A DNA stretch of 57,500 nucleotides, taken from the NCBI GenBank assembly GCA_963575745.1, contig CAUYUJ010014185.1, positions 17,501 to 75,000 on the forward strand, given 5' to 3'. This stretch comes from Prorocentrum cordatum. Lineage: Eukaryota; Sar; Dinophyceae; Prorocentrales; Prorocentraceae. Positions 41,946-53,399 of this stretch are shown in pieces (the first letter of the stretch is position 1; each line of letters starts with the position of its first letter). A program made the translations under genes and the position numbers. The notes under the pieces are model-generated. The model saw nothing but the letters and a program-made list of their open reading frames with translations, had not been told where the DNA came from and searched no databases.

Positions 41946-41949
41946 GCAA

Positions 41950-42300
41950 AAACTCCACAGTAGGTACCCACCACCGGTCCTCCAGTACGCAGCGGAGCGC
42001 GCCACAGCTCATACGGATGCGAGTGGTACAAGGACTGTGAGATTCCTAAACGCCCAGACCACTAATTCGCTGGAACTCCTAGGCGCCATTGGCCGCTCCC
42101 GGGCGCTTCCGGCTTTAGTCGAGTGGGCCTCTGGGAAGCCAAACCAGCACAAATCGACTCGACCGTGACCCCCAGAGCTGTTCAGGAAACTGTGAAAAAA
42201 CAAGAACCCTCGTCAGCCCCCTGGGACCGTCCTGTGACTCTCAGGCGGGCCTCTTGGCAGTCTTGGAGGTATGGGTGTCGGCCCAGGAGGCAACAATCAT
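41950..42300. other. Unassigned unique sequence
   Basis: A plus frame about 41,975-42,168 reads protein-like text (AAERATAHTDASGTRTVRFL then NAQTTNSLELLGAIG) faintly reminiscent of retroelement RNase H, but no catalytic pattern can be fixed. Confidence 0.25.
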
Positions 42301-42339
42301 GGGCAAAACTTACGTGCTTGTATGGTGTAAACGATCTTC

Positions 42340-42880
42340 TTTCGAGCGTCTAAGACGGCCCAAGAGACGCCCAAAGGGGGAATTCGAACTGTCAGTTGGA
42401 GCTCTCTGCCCCGGACAGCCAGCAGGTCCCCAAGAGTCCCCCAGAGGCTCCCAGAGGCCCCCAGGAGGCCCCAAAGATTTGCAAAGAGGTTCCAAGAGGT
42501 CTCCAAGGGGCCATATAATCATCCAAGAGGCTTCTTGTCTACGACCCAGACACGGTGGTGGGATGGGCCGAAGGCCACTCGATATCCGCCGCCCCCGAAG
42601 GCTGCCAGCGGGATGCGTGGAGGGCCGCAGAGGACCTCCAGAAGGCCCGAGCAGAACCATATCATTGATTTCCACGGGTTTTCTAGTGATTTTTGCTTTA
42701 TCGTCTCTTCGGAATCCAACGTCTTCCACGGTGACCCCACAGCGGCCAAAAAGGCCTCCCAGAGGGTCCCAATGCGGCACCAGACGGCCTACAGGTGGCT
42801 CAAGAGGCCCCAAGGTGGCCCGCAGACTGCCCCAAAAAGGCCTCCCTCCAAGCTCCGTTGTCAACGCCACTGGGTTTAAT
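42340..42880. repeat. CCAAGAGG-type repeat with dispersed core
   Basis: Repeats of CCCAAGAGTCCCC and GGCCCCAAGAGG around a core at 42,650-42,735 (CCATATCATTGATTTCCACG, then TTTTCTAGTGATTTTTGC). Same family as the 29.3, 36.5, 54.7 and 55.3 kb copies. Confidence 0.7.
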
Positions 42881-43069
42881 GGTGTGCGCGCGCCGTACGA
42901 CTCTACTTCGTGCTGCAGTTGCTCTGGGGAAGTGCCACTGCGCTCGCATCGCGCTTGTACCAGCCAAGCGCATGCGCTCGGACACTGCTTCAGCTTACAA
43001 ATAATACTAGCCGGCCGCTCTGCGGTTGATCGAGAGTTTCCGTATACAGAAGAAGGGGCGTGCGCTTCT

Positions 43070-43470
43070 CGACGGGAGGAGCATGATCGATATGAGAATG
43101 AGCGTGAGTATCAGGAGAGCCAGGCTCGCGAGGGGGAGGATCAGGAGCATGAGGGTCACGCGGGTGAGGATCAGGCGAGCGCGGAGCCGGAGGCCGAGGA
43201 TGTGGAGGAGGGCCAAAAGAGCGAGGATGGCGAGAATGAACATCTGGAGGGTGAGGATCGGGCGGGCGTGGCGCCCCCCGCTGCCACGCTGGCAATCTCC
43301 ACCTCCACCTACTTCTCCTTCTATGTTCCTCCTCCTCCTCCTCCTCCTTCCCCTTCTCCCCCTCCTCTTCATCTTCTGCCTCCTCCAACTCCTCTTGTCC
43401 TCCTTCACCTCGTCGTCCTCCTCCCTCTCCTCCTTTCCCTCCTCGTCCCCCGTCCTCCTCCCCCCCCAAA
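43070..43470. repeat. GAGGATCAGG-type array then C/T tract
   Basis: 43,070-43,260: degenerate 11-18 bp units of GAGGATCAGGAGCATGAGG. 43,300-43,465: C/T-rich. Confidence 0.6.
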
Positions 43471-44113
43471 GATTACTTCCCGGATCTCGCCTGAAACGGA
43501 ACAAGGGGGCCTCTGAGGGCCTCCTTTAGGAGGTTCCAGGGGTGGTTTGATGTCCCACGCGAGGGCGCCGGTTTGGAATTCGTTGCCGGATTCGCCAGAT
43601 GACATCCCGGATCTCGCCAGAAACGAAACTCGAGGGGCCTGAGGGCCTCTTTTGGGAGGCTCCAGGGGGCGGTTTTTCTGAGGATGCCCCACGCGGGGGA
43701 TCGGTTTGCAATTTTTCGCCGGATTCGTTGGATCCGCCGGATTCACCTGATTCGCCGGATTTCCCGATCTCGCCGGAAACAAATGGGCCTCTGAAGGCCT
43801 ACTTTATAGGGGTGTTTTTTCGGAGGATGTCCAACGCGAGAGCGCCGGTTTGGAATTCGTCGCCGTATATTCGCCGGATTCGCCCGATATCCCGGATCCC
43901 GCCGGAAACGGGACACGGGGGCCTGAGGTCCTCCTCGGGGGGGCTCGGGGCGGTTTTTCCGAGGATGCCCCACGCGAAGGCATCCGGTTTGGAACTCGTC
44001 GCCGGATTCGCCGGATCTCGCCGGAAACGGAATAGGGAAGGTCTCTGAGGGACTCCTCGCTTGGGGAAGCTCCGGGGGCGGTTTTTCTGAGGACTTCCCA
44101 CGCTTTGGACGCC

Positions 44114-44295
44114 CGAAATGGGTACGGAAAAAATTGGCACCATGCCCAACAACAAATGTTGTTCCAAACCAGCAGCGGCCGCTGTTGGGCAGGCTCGAAT
44201 GGACACAGGCCGCGGCGGCGTGGACAGCGAGTCCTGTTCAAAATGAACAGGTACTGCTGTTGGGCATTGTACACATTCTTTCCGTGCCCATTTCG
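44114..44295. mobile_element. Foldback element F3 inside the 125-bp array
   Basis: 182 bp. Left arm CGAAATGGGTACGGAAAAAA, TTGGCACCATGCCCAACA. The complement of the right arm is CGAAATGGGCACGGAAAGAA, TGTGTACAATGCCCAACAGC. Internal hairpins include AACAACAAATGTTGTT and CCTGTTCAAAATGAACAGG. It breaks one array unit, so it arrived after at least part of the amplification. No clear target duplication. Confidence 0.75.
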
Positions 44296-44524
44296 TTCGT
44301 GCCGACACGCGAGGGCGCGGGTTTGAATTCGTCGCCAGATTTCCCTGATCTCGCCAGAAACGGACCTGCAGAGGGCCTGGGGGCTTCTTTGGGGAGGCTC
44401 CAGAGCGTTTTTTGTTGAGGATGTCCCACGCGAGGGCGCCAATTTGGAATTCGTCGCTGGATTCGCCGGATTTCCCGGATCTCGCTGGAAACGGAACAGG
44501 GGGAGGGTCCTCTAGAGGGCATCC

Positions 44525-44985
44525 GGCGTGGCAAGTGCGCAGACTCCCGGCCGAGTCCCTGGAGATCTTGGATCCGCGCTGGGATATCCCTGGCGGCGCC
44601 CCCGGCGCCCAGAGGCCGAGAATTGTTTGGCCCTTCTCATGTAGGTCCCCTCCCAAAGGATTAGGGGTCCTTATTATATTGCTGGTCAAGACGCTCCCCA
44701 GAATGTGTCCTCGATGTGGCTGCGGTCGCTCGCCCCCCATGCCAGAAGACGCACCGTGTGCCGTGGTCTTCTACTGCCTGGACGCCGCGGCGCTGCTGAC
44801 CGCGGGCATCCCCGAGGCCCTGAGGCTCTCTGGGCCACCCCAGGTGGGGGGCCCGCAAGCCCAGACCCTCTCGAGAGCGGTGCACACAACGCCGGTGTAA
44901 TGTTTCGCACGGCTTCTCTGCCACGGCCGAGCCGACGGACGACGTCGAATTGTCACTCCAGCGCCAGTGTAATGAGGGCATCCTC
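44525..44985. other. Unique insert within the 125-bp array
   Basis: About 460 bp unlike the array units. A plus frame (44,690-44,900) contains PEDAPCAVVFYCLDAAALLT then AGIPEALRLSG, protein-like but unassigned. It could be an exon fragment carried into the array. Confidence 0.3.
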
Positions 44986-45989
44986 AAGAGGGCTCTGGGG
45001 GCGGTTTTTCTGAGGTTGTCCCCCGCGAGGGCGCCGGTTTGGGATTCCTCGCCGTATTCGCCGGATTCGCCAACTGTCCCGGATCTCGCCGGGAACGGAA
45101 CAGGGTGGCCTCTGAGGATATCCTTGGGGAGGCTCCGGGCGCCGGTTTGTAATTCGTCGCCAGATTCGCCAGATCTCGCCAGAAACGGAACAAGGGAGCC
45201 TCTGAGAGCCTTCTTGGGAAGGCTCGGGCGGTTTTTCTGAGGATGTCCCAAGCGAGGGCGCCGGTTGGGAATTTCTCGCTGGATTCGCCGGACCTCGCCG
45301 AAAACGGAACAGAGGGAGCCTTGGGGAGGCTCGGGGGGCGTTTTGTTCTGAGGATGTCCCAAGCGAGAGCGCGGGTTGGCAATTCCTCGCCGGATTCGCC
45401 GGATGTCTAGCCAGAAATGGAACAAGGGGCCTGGCCTCCGTGGGAGGCTCCGGGGGCGTTTTTTTTTCTGAGGATGCCCCACGCGAGGGCGTCGGTTTGG
45501 AATTCCTCGCTGGATTCGCCGGATCTCGCCGGACACGGAACAAAGAAGGCCTCTTTGACTCCTTGCATGGGGAGGCTCCGGGGGCGTTTTTTTCCTGAGG
45601 ATGTCCCACGCGAGGGCGCTGGTTCGGAATTCCTCACCAGATTCGCCGGATTCGCCGGATTTCGCAGATCTCGCCATAAACAAAAAAGGGGGCCTCGGGC
45701 ATCCTTGGGGATGTTTCGGGGGCGGTATAAGGATGTCCCACGCGAGGGCGCCGGTTTGGAATTCGTCGCTGGATTCGCCAGATCTCGCTGGAAACGGAAC
45801 AGGGGGGGCCGTCGGCGGGGCCATTATAACGGCCCCGCTGAGATATACCTCGCGCGCTGGGGGTCAGGATGACGTCAGTTGCACAGCCACTCCCTCAAAT
45901 AAATGGGCGTATCCCTGTAATCACTTTGCCCCACCGAGAGCTCGAGCCAGCTTGCTCAATCAAACCATACCCACGAAGACAATATACTT

Positions 45990-46325
45990 ACAGAACGCAA
46001 GCGCTGAAAATTCGCGTGTCTGAGGACATCATGCGTGAAACCTTCTGTGAGAGTCGTCGCACACGCATCGCAACCCGCATCCGATGGCAGGCGGGGGACA
46101 GTCTGGCATTCGCGTAACAATCTGGATTCTCGGCACTCGCAAGAAGCCCCAATGCTCGCAACGCTCGCAACAAAGCCACTGATTTCAGGATACGTCGGAT
46201 GTAGAGGGCACTACTCACAGCGTTGATCATCCTGGGCTGGCCTCCAGTGACACGTGCCCCGTTCAAGTGTCGCCTCAGGGGGTCTCCCAGATTCTGTCCG
46301 AACGGGGCCTGTAGCACATGCATCG
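45990..46325 (-). pseudogene. Possible RT thumb fragment (L4)
   Basis: A minus frame includes INAVSSALYIRRILKSVALL, then NPDCYANARLSP and HRMRVAMRVRRLSQKVSRM. The pattern N-x-G/D-x-D-x-A-x-x-x followed by a basic helix resembles the segment after YxDD in L2 (LGVDYQPQG...) and L3 (YLGLVFSAA...). No catalytic motif is seen, so only a tentative LINE assignment. Confidence 0.3.
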
Positions 46326-46743
46326 GAACACTTCAGTTCTTCAGGGAGCGGCTTCCCAAGTCGTCAACGGGCCCTCTCGCCCTGGATCCTCAAGGCCCCC
46401 AGCTGGGCATCCGACTTGCATGTAGCTGGCATCTGTCATGTTTTCAGCGCGGCTCTGGCGTACAATGTTCAGGAAGCCATTGGCGTGTCAGTGGTTGCTT
46501 GTATCGGCTTGCAGGTCGTTTACCTTGAACTGGCTTGCATACTGCGTGTCGCATGCCTTCAGCTTCCCTGGTGACCGTCACGCCCATCTTACGGAGCTGG
46601 CCCTGTTCGTTCGCCTTGCATGTACCGCTCGCGTGCATTATCGTGTTACTCATGCTGAATTGCTCTTGTGTGACCGTTTCAGCTTGCCATGTCCTTGCGG
46701 CTTGCCTGTGTAGACTCTCGAAAGAAAGACGCCCCTACCATTG

Positions 46744-46896
46744 GGTCGGGCATGTCCCCCTACAGGCGGGTTTTGGAGGATAATTAAAAATAGCGACAAA
46801 ACTCAAAATAGTCAAATAGTCAACAAAACATCGTTCCCAGACTATTTTTCTACTATTTTTGAATATTCCTTCTGTAGATGGACAAGTCCAACTCAA
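46744..46896. mobile_element. M1 short TIR element, copy 3
   Basis: GGTCGGGCATGTCCCCCTAC and GGCGGGTTTTGG at the left; CTACTATTTTTGAATATTCC, TTCTGTAGATGGAC and AAGTCCAACTCAA at the right. Internal AAAATAGTCAAATAGTCAA and CCCAGACTATTTTT match copy 1. More diverged; target duplication no longer legible. Confidence 0.7.
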
Positions 46897-47194
46897 CCAA
46901 ATACCGAATCGGGGTAACACCGAACTTCGATTTGCCACTTCCAGGTCGACGGTGGAAACCGTGAAAGGCACCAAGCCAATCTCGTGAGCAACGGACTCCA
47001 AGGCTGGCCAATGTCTCGCCGTTCGTTGAACAGTCGCTGACCCTAGACAATGCGGGAGAACATGTTACGCGACCGTCGGGCACCGAAGACCCGTGGCAAA
47101 TATCATTACCATAACCTCCGCAGCTGCAGATACGAGTGAGGAGGCGGCGGAGTCGTCGGCAGTCTGCGGCGGGCTTGCAAATTGCATGATGGCC

Positions 47195-47570
47195 GCGAGA
47201 ACCAGACCGAGGACCGAGAACCGGTCCTCGAACCGAACCGGCCGAACCAGACCGGCCATCGACCCGAACCAGCCGAACCGAACCGAATTGGCGTCCAACC
47301 GAACTGGCCGAACCAGGCCGGCCCAGCGAACCGAACCGGCCGAACCGGACGGTGATCTGAACCGGACTGGCCGAACCGACCCGAAGGCGCGCCGACCCGG
47401 ACCGAACCGAACCGAACCAGAGGTCCATCATGTGTTTGATACATGATACAACAAGACCGCCGAAGGCGCCGAATTCTCGTCAACACAATTTGGGTGGGTC
47501 GCAAATGGGTCGCGGGTGGGTCGCGGGCGGATCTCGAATGGTTCGCGGGCGGGTCACGGGCGAGGATGAC
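47195..47570. repeat. (CCGAACCGG)n and GGGTCGCGGG arrays
   Basis: 47,200-47,425: degenerate CCGAACCGGCCGAACCAGAC units, 8-20 bp. 47,490-47,565: GGGTCGCGGGTGGGTCGCGGG units. Frames across them are compositional. Confidence 0.75.
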
Positions 47571-49215
47571 GAGAACAGCAAACCACAAAGCAACAACAAT
47601 AATCCCCACCGCGGACGCCCACTTCAGGCGCGCACCCAATGATCGTGTAAGACCGTTCGGCCCTCTGATCATACATGTCTCAACGTTGATTGGTCGCGTG
47701 ACCCATATCAAATTTGCTATTCGGACTTTTCAGCGTTCCTCATACAATGCCACACAGGTTGCGGTCTAAATGAGGCGGTTCAAGTGGAATCGAATCAACA
47801 GGCTGAACAAAGAGATGTAAACTTCTCTTCGCCGGCCAGTGAGACGCAACGCCGCGCAAAAGTCTGACCGGGCCCCCTTCGGCAGCCACGGGAAGTGCAC
47901 GCCTTCTGTTGTGAGTCGCGAGGATTCGGAGGCGCATCGAGCTGCACTGCACGAGCACACCCCTCCACTCCTGTATAGACCAGAGGGATGGCGTGAGCGG
48001 ACGGGGCTGGATGGGGCAAGATGCCCCGAGGCTGTGAAAGAAAGGGCGGGACTATGAGACAAAGTAAGCCCGCAAGCACTAGGCAACACCATCCTCCTCC
48101 CTTAGACTGCGCGGTTGCCGCGGGAGGCGCATGGCTCGGACATGGCAGTGGGGCCGGACAATGCCAAGGCCATGACTAAACCATGTCCGACAAGGACCTA
48201 GCAGAGATAAACAAATCATACAGTGCTGAAAAGGTTTAGTGCAGTGCAGACGCACACATACTTCTGTGCGTGCAATGTAGGACAGCACAAAGGATAGTTA
48301 TTGGCAGGACAGCGGGGGAAGATTCTTCAAGTATCAGGGCGCAAAGTAGGACAGATGGCTATCCAGAGGGAAGCGGGGCGATGTGGAACGGGATGAGCAC
48401 ATCATGAAAGCGCAGGGGTCCACGGCCGACGGCCTAGACTGTGCCAGCTGGACTCCTCCCCCCGCTCACATCGATCCCTGGGCAAGGGGCTTCCCCCTCC
48501 CCCACGCCGCAACACTTCCCCACTCGCCCGTGGACGGCAGGCGGCTGGCAATCTGGAGTGGTGGGTGGCCGCCTCTGGCCAACCGCCGCCGAGGACGAGC
48601 CATCGATGAACACACCTGTGGGGTGGGCCTGGGCACCTTGCAAGTGAGCGTTTTTTTATTCGGCGTTTCGAAATTGGGCGGAAGGGGGGGGGAGGGGGGG
48701 GGTCTGGCTCCGGACCTCTTCTGAATGCGACTGTTTGGAACCGTGCGTCCTATGGGGGAGACTCCACCTGCTCGAAACAGGCGCCAGAAACAGCCAAGGT
48801 CTACTCCACGGAGGGGGGAGGGGGGGGTGCGAGGGCCCGCGCCGATCAGCAGCACGATGAATAAAACCACGATCACCAACCCTCTGGCAGTTCTTTTTGG
48901 GGTGCTCATGGACCCCGCTGCGGCCCTGTGTGGGATATCTGGGCGTCTGTTGGAGCTCTTGGGGCGCTTCTGGGGCCACCATGGAGCCAAAGTGGCATCT
49001 CTCATCGAACTAGGCGTCAGACTGTCGGGAAGGCGTAAGACTCGGGTACGGGAAACCCTGGTTGGCCTGACGAGGCCATCATAAAAATGACGAGACCCAA
49101 TCTGAAATTTGACGCGAGCTCCCGCTGAAAACATCCTACGAAAACTGGACCATCAGAATCCAGGACACGCTCGTCAAAAAACGCCAGCAAACCCGAGTTC
49201 CGGCTTACTCGAGTC
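47570..49215. other. Unassigned unique sequence with G-runs
   Basis: No gene recognised in 1.6 kb. Bases 48,650-48,715 and 48,800-48,835 are G-run rich. Open frames of 70-120 codons occur on both strands without motifs. Confidence 0.3.
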
Positions 49216-49218
49216 TTA

Positions 49219-49381
49219 CGTTTCCCCGAGTCTGGGTTGGGAGGTGCCATGTTCAACATGGCACCTCCCAACCCAGAATCGGGGAAACGATGCTTCAAAG
49301 ATGTTTGAACGATGTTCGGTTTCATGTTCGCTTGACGGGCGTTTCGCGCCCACCCGTCAACCGAACATCTTTCGAACATCT
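49219..49381. repeat. Near-perfect 71-bp palindrome and adjacent hairpin
   Basis: 49,219-49,289: CGTTTCCCCGAGTCTGGGTT and the complementary right arm (AACCCAGAATCGGGGAAACG), about 35-bp arms, essentially no loop, one or two mismatches. 49,300-49,381: AGATGTTTGAA...TTCGAACATCT, GATGTTCGGTT...AACCGAACATC and TTGACGGG...CCCGTCAA nested pairs. Confidence 0.9.
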
Positions 49382-49399
49382 GAAAAAAAGCCCCCGAAC

Positions 49400-50050
49400 A
49401 TCAATCGAACATCTCAGGCCCCCCAACAGAAAGGTCACGATTCCATGGCTATTAATGGCTATTTTAACCATGTTAGGCCCCTCCTGTAGGCGATCCACAT
49501 CTTATCCATGCCCCTGCGCACGCCCCGACCCCACGAGGGGCCAGAGCGGCGGCATGGATGAACGTCTGGCCTCCAGAGCTGTGCTTTTGCTACCCGTGCC
49601 TTGCTCCCCCGGGCGCCCAGAGTATCTGGCAGCAGGGGTATGGATCGAATGTCGATCGTCGATCTTTGGCCTCAGCAGGGTGTTGCTAGGAGTGCCCTCG
49701 GCCCGAGGTGCCCCAAGGATTTCCGTGGAGGCATCCGCGGCCTCCAGAGCACCCCTCACGAGGCCCAGGGGGCCCCAGGGGCTCCGAGATGGAGCGAAAA
49801 GCTGAGGGACACCTTGGGCCAGGGGCACCTTTGGCAACCCCCGACTCAGGGCCATCTTAGGACCCTCTCTGGGCACCTGGGAGCTGTAGTGGCTGCCAGT
49901 TGGGACCCGCCATGGTCCGTCGGACGACGTCTTGGCAGCCTGCCCTGCCCGGTTCCAGGGCGGGCTGTCACAGAGCCCCACGATTTCGGGGCACTGGGAC
50001 GGGCCAGCCCGCCGGAGACCGTTTCTCGGAAAGGAGGGGGGGGGGGGGGG
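49400..50050. other. Unassigned unique sequence
   Basis: Mostly ordinary GC-rich sequence with short GGGGCC-type runs and no recognised gene. Confidence 0.3.
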
Positions 50051-50054
50051 CGAT

Positions 50055-50222
50055 ACGGCGGGGGCTTTCGATAAGGAACCCTTGGATCAGGAATCCAGAG
50101 TCTGGAAGCCAGCGGGACCCTCAATGGCGGATCGGCAGTGGGCATCGCCGCCGCCCTCATCAGACGCTGAACAATTCCTCAGCCTCCTGGGCGCATTCCT
50201 TGACCAACGCCCCCACCGTGCG
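50055..50222. repeat. Dispersed repeat R, copy 2
   Basis: GATAAGGAACCCTTGGATCA then GGAATCCAGAGTCTGGAAGC at the left, CTGGGCGCATTCCTTGACCA and CCCCCACCG at the right. It matches 35,955-36,130 and directly abuts M2 copy 2. Confidence 0.6.
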
Positions 50223-50223
50223 G

Positions 50224-50431
50224 CGGAGAACTTTTGCTTAGCGTGCCGCCACGGCGGCTCCAGCGGCACGCAATGCCCTGGGAGTGGATGGCGTGTCGCT
50301 CCGCTTCGCGCGGCGCGGGAGGCGGGGAGCAGCTCGGGACGTTGACGCTGTGGGACTGGGAGGTGGGCAGGGCATCGCGCCAAAGCGTGGTGGGCCAGAA
50401 CAAGCGGAGCGACGCGCTATTCAGAAATGCC
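50224..50431. mobile_element. M2 short TIR element, copy 2
   Basis: Starts GGAGAACTTTTGCTTAGCGT; the complement of the end reads GCATTTCTGAATAGCGCGTC then GCTCCGC. Internal blocks are in the same order as in copy 1 at 1,771-1,982. Termini diverged. Confidence 0.55.
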
Positions 50432-50675
50432 CCCCTCCTCCCTCCTCCCTCCTCCCTCCTCCCTCCTCCCTCCTCTCCTCCCTCCTCTCCTGCTCCTCCT
50501 CCCTCCTCTCCTCCTCCTCCTCCTCCTCCTCCTCCCTCCTCCTCCTCCTCCTCCTCCTCCTCCTCCTCCTCCTCCTCCTCCTCCTCCTCCTCCTCCTCCT
50601 CCTCCTCATCCTCCTCCTCCTCCTCCTCCTCCTCCTCCTCCTCCTCCTCCTCCTCCTCCTCCTCCTCCTCCTCCT
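50432..50675. repeat. (CTC)n microsatellite
   Basis: About 240 bp, CTCCCTCCT units grading into pure CTC triplets. Open in all frames; not coding. Confidence 0.95.
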
Positions 50676-51089
50676 GGACCGTAACCCAGGTTTTCCGGTG
50701 GGGGGGATTCGGCCGATAACCTCTGATCGCTGTGGGCAGCCCCACGTATGCCCGCGCGCACCAAGACTGCGCACCCCCTTCGGACCTGCGCAACCGACAA
50801 GGCCAATGTTTTGGGGTGTGGGGGCGGGTAGGGCCCGACAACCCCGGGTGAAGATCGCCCTGAAAACCCGCAGATCGCGGGCCTCCCAGGGGGCGGCGAG
50901 GTCGCGGGGTGGTCCGCGTGGGACGTACGTCCGCTGGGCCTGTTAGCAAGAGATCTCTTCGTCAGGATGCCAACTTCGGCTCCGGAAGACTGCAACAGCT
51001 CCCTTGTCCGCCTCGGAAGCTGGAGACACCAGTGAGCAACAAGTGCACGGCTGGTTAGCCAGTTTTGGACTTCGAAGTATTCGTCACCC

Positions 51090-51400
51090 CACCCCCAGTG
51101 TGCCCAAGAAGCCTCCCCCAAAACGCCACGAATGGCCCCTCAGACGACCAATCATGTCTCCAAGAGGCCCCAGTCGAATGGCCCCTTCAGAGAGCCCAAG
51201 AGCCCCCCAAGACAACCGCAGGAGGCCCCCGAAACGATCCCAACAGGCCCCAGGACGCTCCCACGACTGCAGAAATGGCCCCTAAGACGGCCGAGAACGC
51301 CCCCAAGAGCCTAAGAGACACACCATATTCTCCAAACCACCTCCCATAAGCCCCAAAGAAAGCCTCGAGGGGCCCTCAAGCCCTCAAAGATAACACTGCA
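51090..51400. repeat. CCAAGAGGCC-type repeat
   Basis: Units such as CCCAAGAGCCCCCCAAGAC and CCCAAGAAGCC without an obvious core. Confidence 0.55.
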
Positions 51401-51457
51401 TGACTTTCTCCATGGACTACAAGCCCCCCTCTCTCTCCCTCTCTCGTTTTTTTTTTT

Positions 51458-51490
51458 GTTGTTGTTGTTGTTGTTGTTGTTGTTATTGTT

Positions 51491-51523
<33 letters not shown>

Positions 51524-51525
51524 GA
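51458..51525. repeat. (GTT)n microsatellite
   Basis: About 22 GTT/ATT triplets following a T-run. Confidence 0.9.
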
Positions 51526-51680
51526 ACATTATTACTTCTAAAGAATAATTATTGTTGGGGCCCCTGGTGCATGGCCCCCCCGCCGCGCCTAGGCCGCAGC
51601 CTCATTTTCATCATTTTCGAGAGGAAGTCTCAGGCAAAACGATGTGTACCAGATCCGGTTGTGTTGTTACGATCGGTTTT

Positions 51681-51775
51681 CCCTTGCAAAAAATAAGCTA
51701 AAGTGGACATTTCTTGTTCTAACATAACCAAACTTCAAGAATCCCTTGCAAAAAATAAGGTAAAGTGGACATTCG
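51681..51775. repeat. Direct repeat pair, 62 bp apart
   Basis: CCTTGCAAAAAATAAGCTAA then AGTGGACATT occurs at about 51,681 and again with one change at about 51,743, in a relatively A/T-rich stretch without a gene. Confidence 0.75.
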
Positions 51776-52286
51776 CGCGCGCAAGACGAAATCCTTCCAA
51801 AACCTTAGTTTTCGTAGCGATTTTAACATAAAAACATCAAAAAAACCAATGGTTTTTCAAAAAAAAATGTCAAAATTTCATCCCGCGCGCTCTTGCGGAT
51901 TCGTAGGAAACCCAACACTTTTTAAACATTTCTGTCAAACGGGCTTTTGCGAGCAACTTTTTCGAACTTCTGCAACAACGGTTGCGCACCTGCCAGGGCC
52001 ATCATCCCTGTCAAATAATACCATGCGGGACACATTCGTTTTTTCTTCGCGCGCGCACGCCGTCGTCGTCGGCCGCGGGGCCCTGAATAGTAGCCACGGT
52101 CGTCCGCATGCCACGAAGTGAAGTGTCCGAACGTCATAGGGCGGGAAGCTGGGTGTGGGTGGTGGCGAAGAGTCGTTTGGAAATTTGGTAGAGCTTGAAC
52201 CGGCCCCCCCACAAAGTGGGGGTATTGCCCGCCTCCTATGAAAACCCTGGCACTGGTGAGAACGGTGTGTCCCCACGTGCTAGTAA

Positions 52287-52520
<234 letters not shown>

Positions 52521-52544
52521 TCATAGTTCCGGAAGGGAGGCGTG

Positions 52545-53350
52545 CTTCTGACTTGACAAACTCGTGTCGGAGCTGCTGAAGGTCGGACTTCCTCAGAATG
52601 CCGAAGACATCCAGGGATTGACCACACTGGCACAAGCCCCCTCCACGATCCTTACGCCGGAATGATTGACAATAGCGTGGTACACATATATTATGCTCAT
52701 AAATGGCTTGGTTGCATGCTATCCGCAGGGGGGGCTGCTTCCCGTGTTCTGGTCTTGAACCACCACGTGCAAGGTGCAGCCAAGGCATTCTATGCGAATC
52801 GCCGTATCCTGTGCGACAGGCGAGCCCCCAGCACGCAGAGGCTGAGATTGTTCCGTCTCGTCGTGACGACAGTGGCGTGGTTTGCGGCAGAGCACCGCCC
52901 GATGTACTCGGAAGGCTTGAAATCAATGAGTCGAAAACGATCAATGAAATCAACGAATCAATGAATCAATGAAATCAATGAATCAATGAATCTCGAATTT
53001 TGACGCCTCGTGCGACAGATCGTTGGACCACCTCTGGACGTCGATCGGACTGCACCACGGCAGGGTGCACGTTTGGGGCACGAGCGCGCACGGCACTCCT
53101 CCGCGCGTGCAGGCATGCGCACCTGGGCAGAACAGCGCGCTCACCGGTGCTGGTCGTTTGCGGGATCTGTTCCGCAGGTGCCTCGGCGGTGGACAAGCCT
53201 CCCTTTAAAAGACCTCCGCTCAGTGAAAAAACGGCCTGGGACCGAAGCCGACGGACCTGGACCTGCAAAAACGACGGCCGCGGCGCCCTCTCGCGAACTG
53301 GAAACGGCCGATTCCTTAATCGACGTGTCAGGGTAGGAGGTCTGTCCACT
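52545..53350 (+). mobile_element. LINE fragment L6, a second retrotransposon clade
   Basis: 52,650-52,925 encodes HKWLGCMLSAGG, HHVQGAAKAFYANRRILCDR, then TQRLRLFRLVVTTVAWFAAE: the Y/W-LG strand, Arg/Ala helix and RLRLF...VV segment that follow the palm in Jockey/CR1-like RTs. After an insert of AATCAATG repeats (52,921-52,995), another frame (53,010-53,220) gives RQIVGPPLDVDRTAPRQGAR and RTWAEQRAHRCWSFAGSVPQ, the expected continuation (IVGPP..DWTAPWHE; W...R.W..AG.V). Unlike L1-L3, no RNase H or CxxC tail is visible. Only the 3' quarter of an RT ORF remains, with frame changes. Confidence 0.65.
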
Positions 53351-53399
53351 CCCGATTACCAGGACGAGGTGCATCACGAGAGTTCTGAATTGGTCACTG

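Larger units (their letters stand above)
43470..45812. repeat. ~125-bp tandem array, about 14 units, with insertions
   Basis: Each unit runs GATCTCGCCGGAAACGGAAC, GGGGGCCTCTGAGGG, GGGAGGCTCCGGGGGCGG, TTTTTCTGAGGATGTCCCAC, GCGAGGGCGCCGGTTTGGAA, TTCGTCGCCGGATTCGCC. GATCTCGCC starts include 43,484, 43,612, 43,767, 43,898 and 44,016. Two insertions interrupt it: a foldback (44,114-44,295) and about 460 bp of unique sequence (44,525-44,985). Frames across it (Arg/Pro/Ser-rich on minus, Phe/Gly/Asp-rich on plus) are open on both strands and are not believed to be genes. Confidence 0.85.

Noticed and set aside
43500-45824. Arg/Pro/Ser-rich 387-codon minus frame and similar ones
   Set aside because: Produced by the 125-bp array; frames open on both strands and shift between units.
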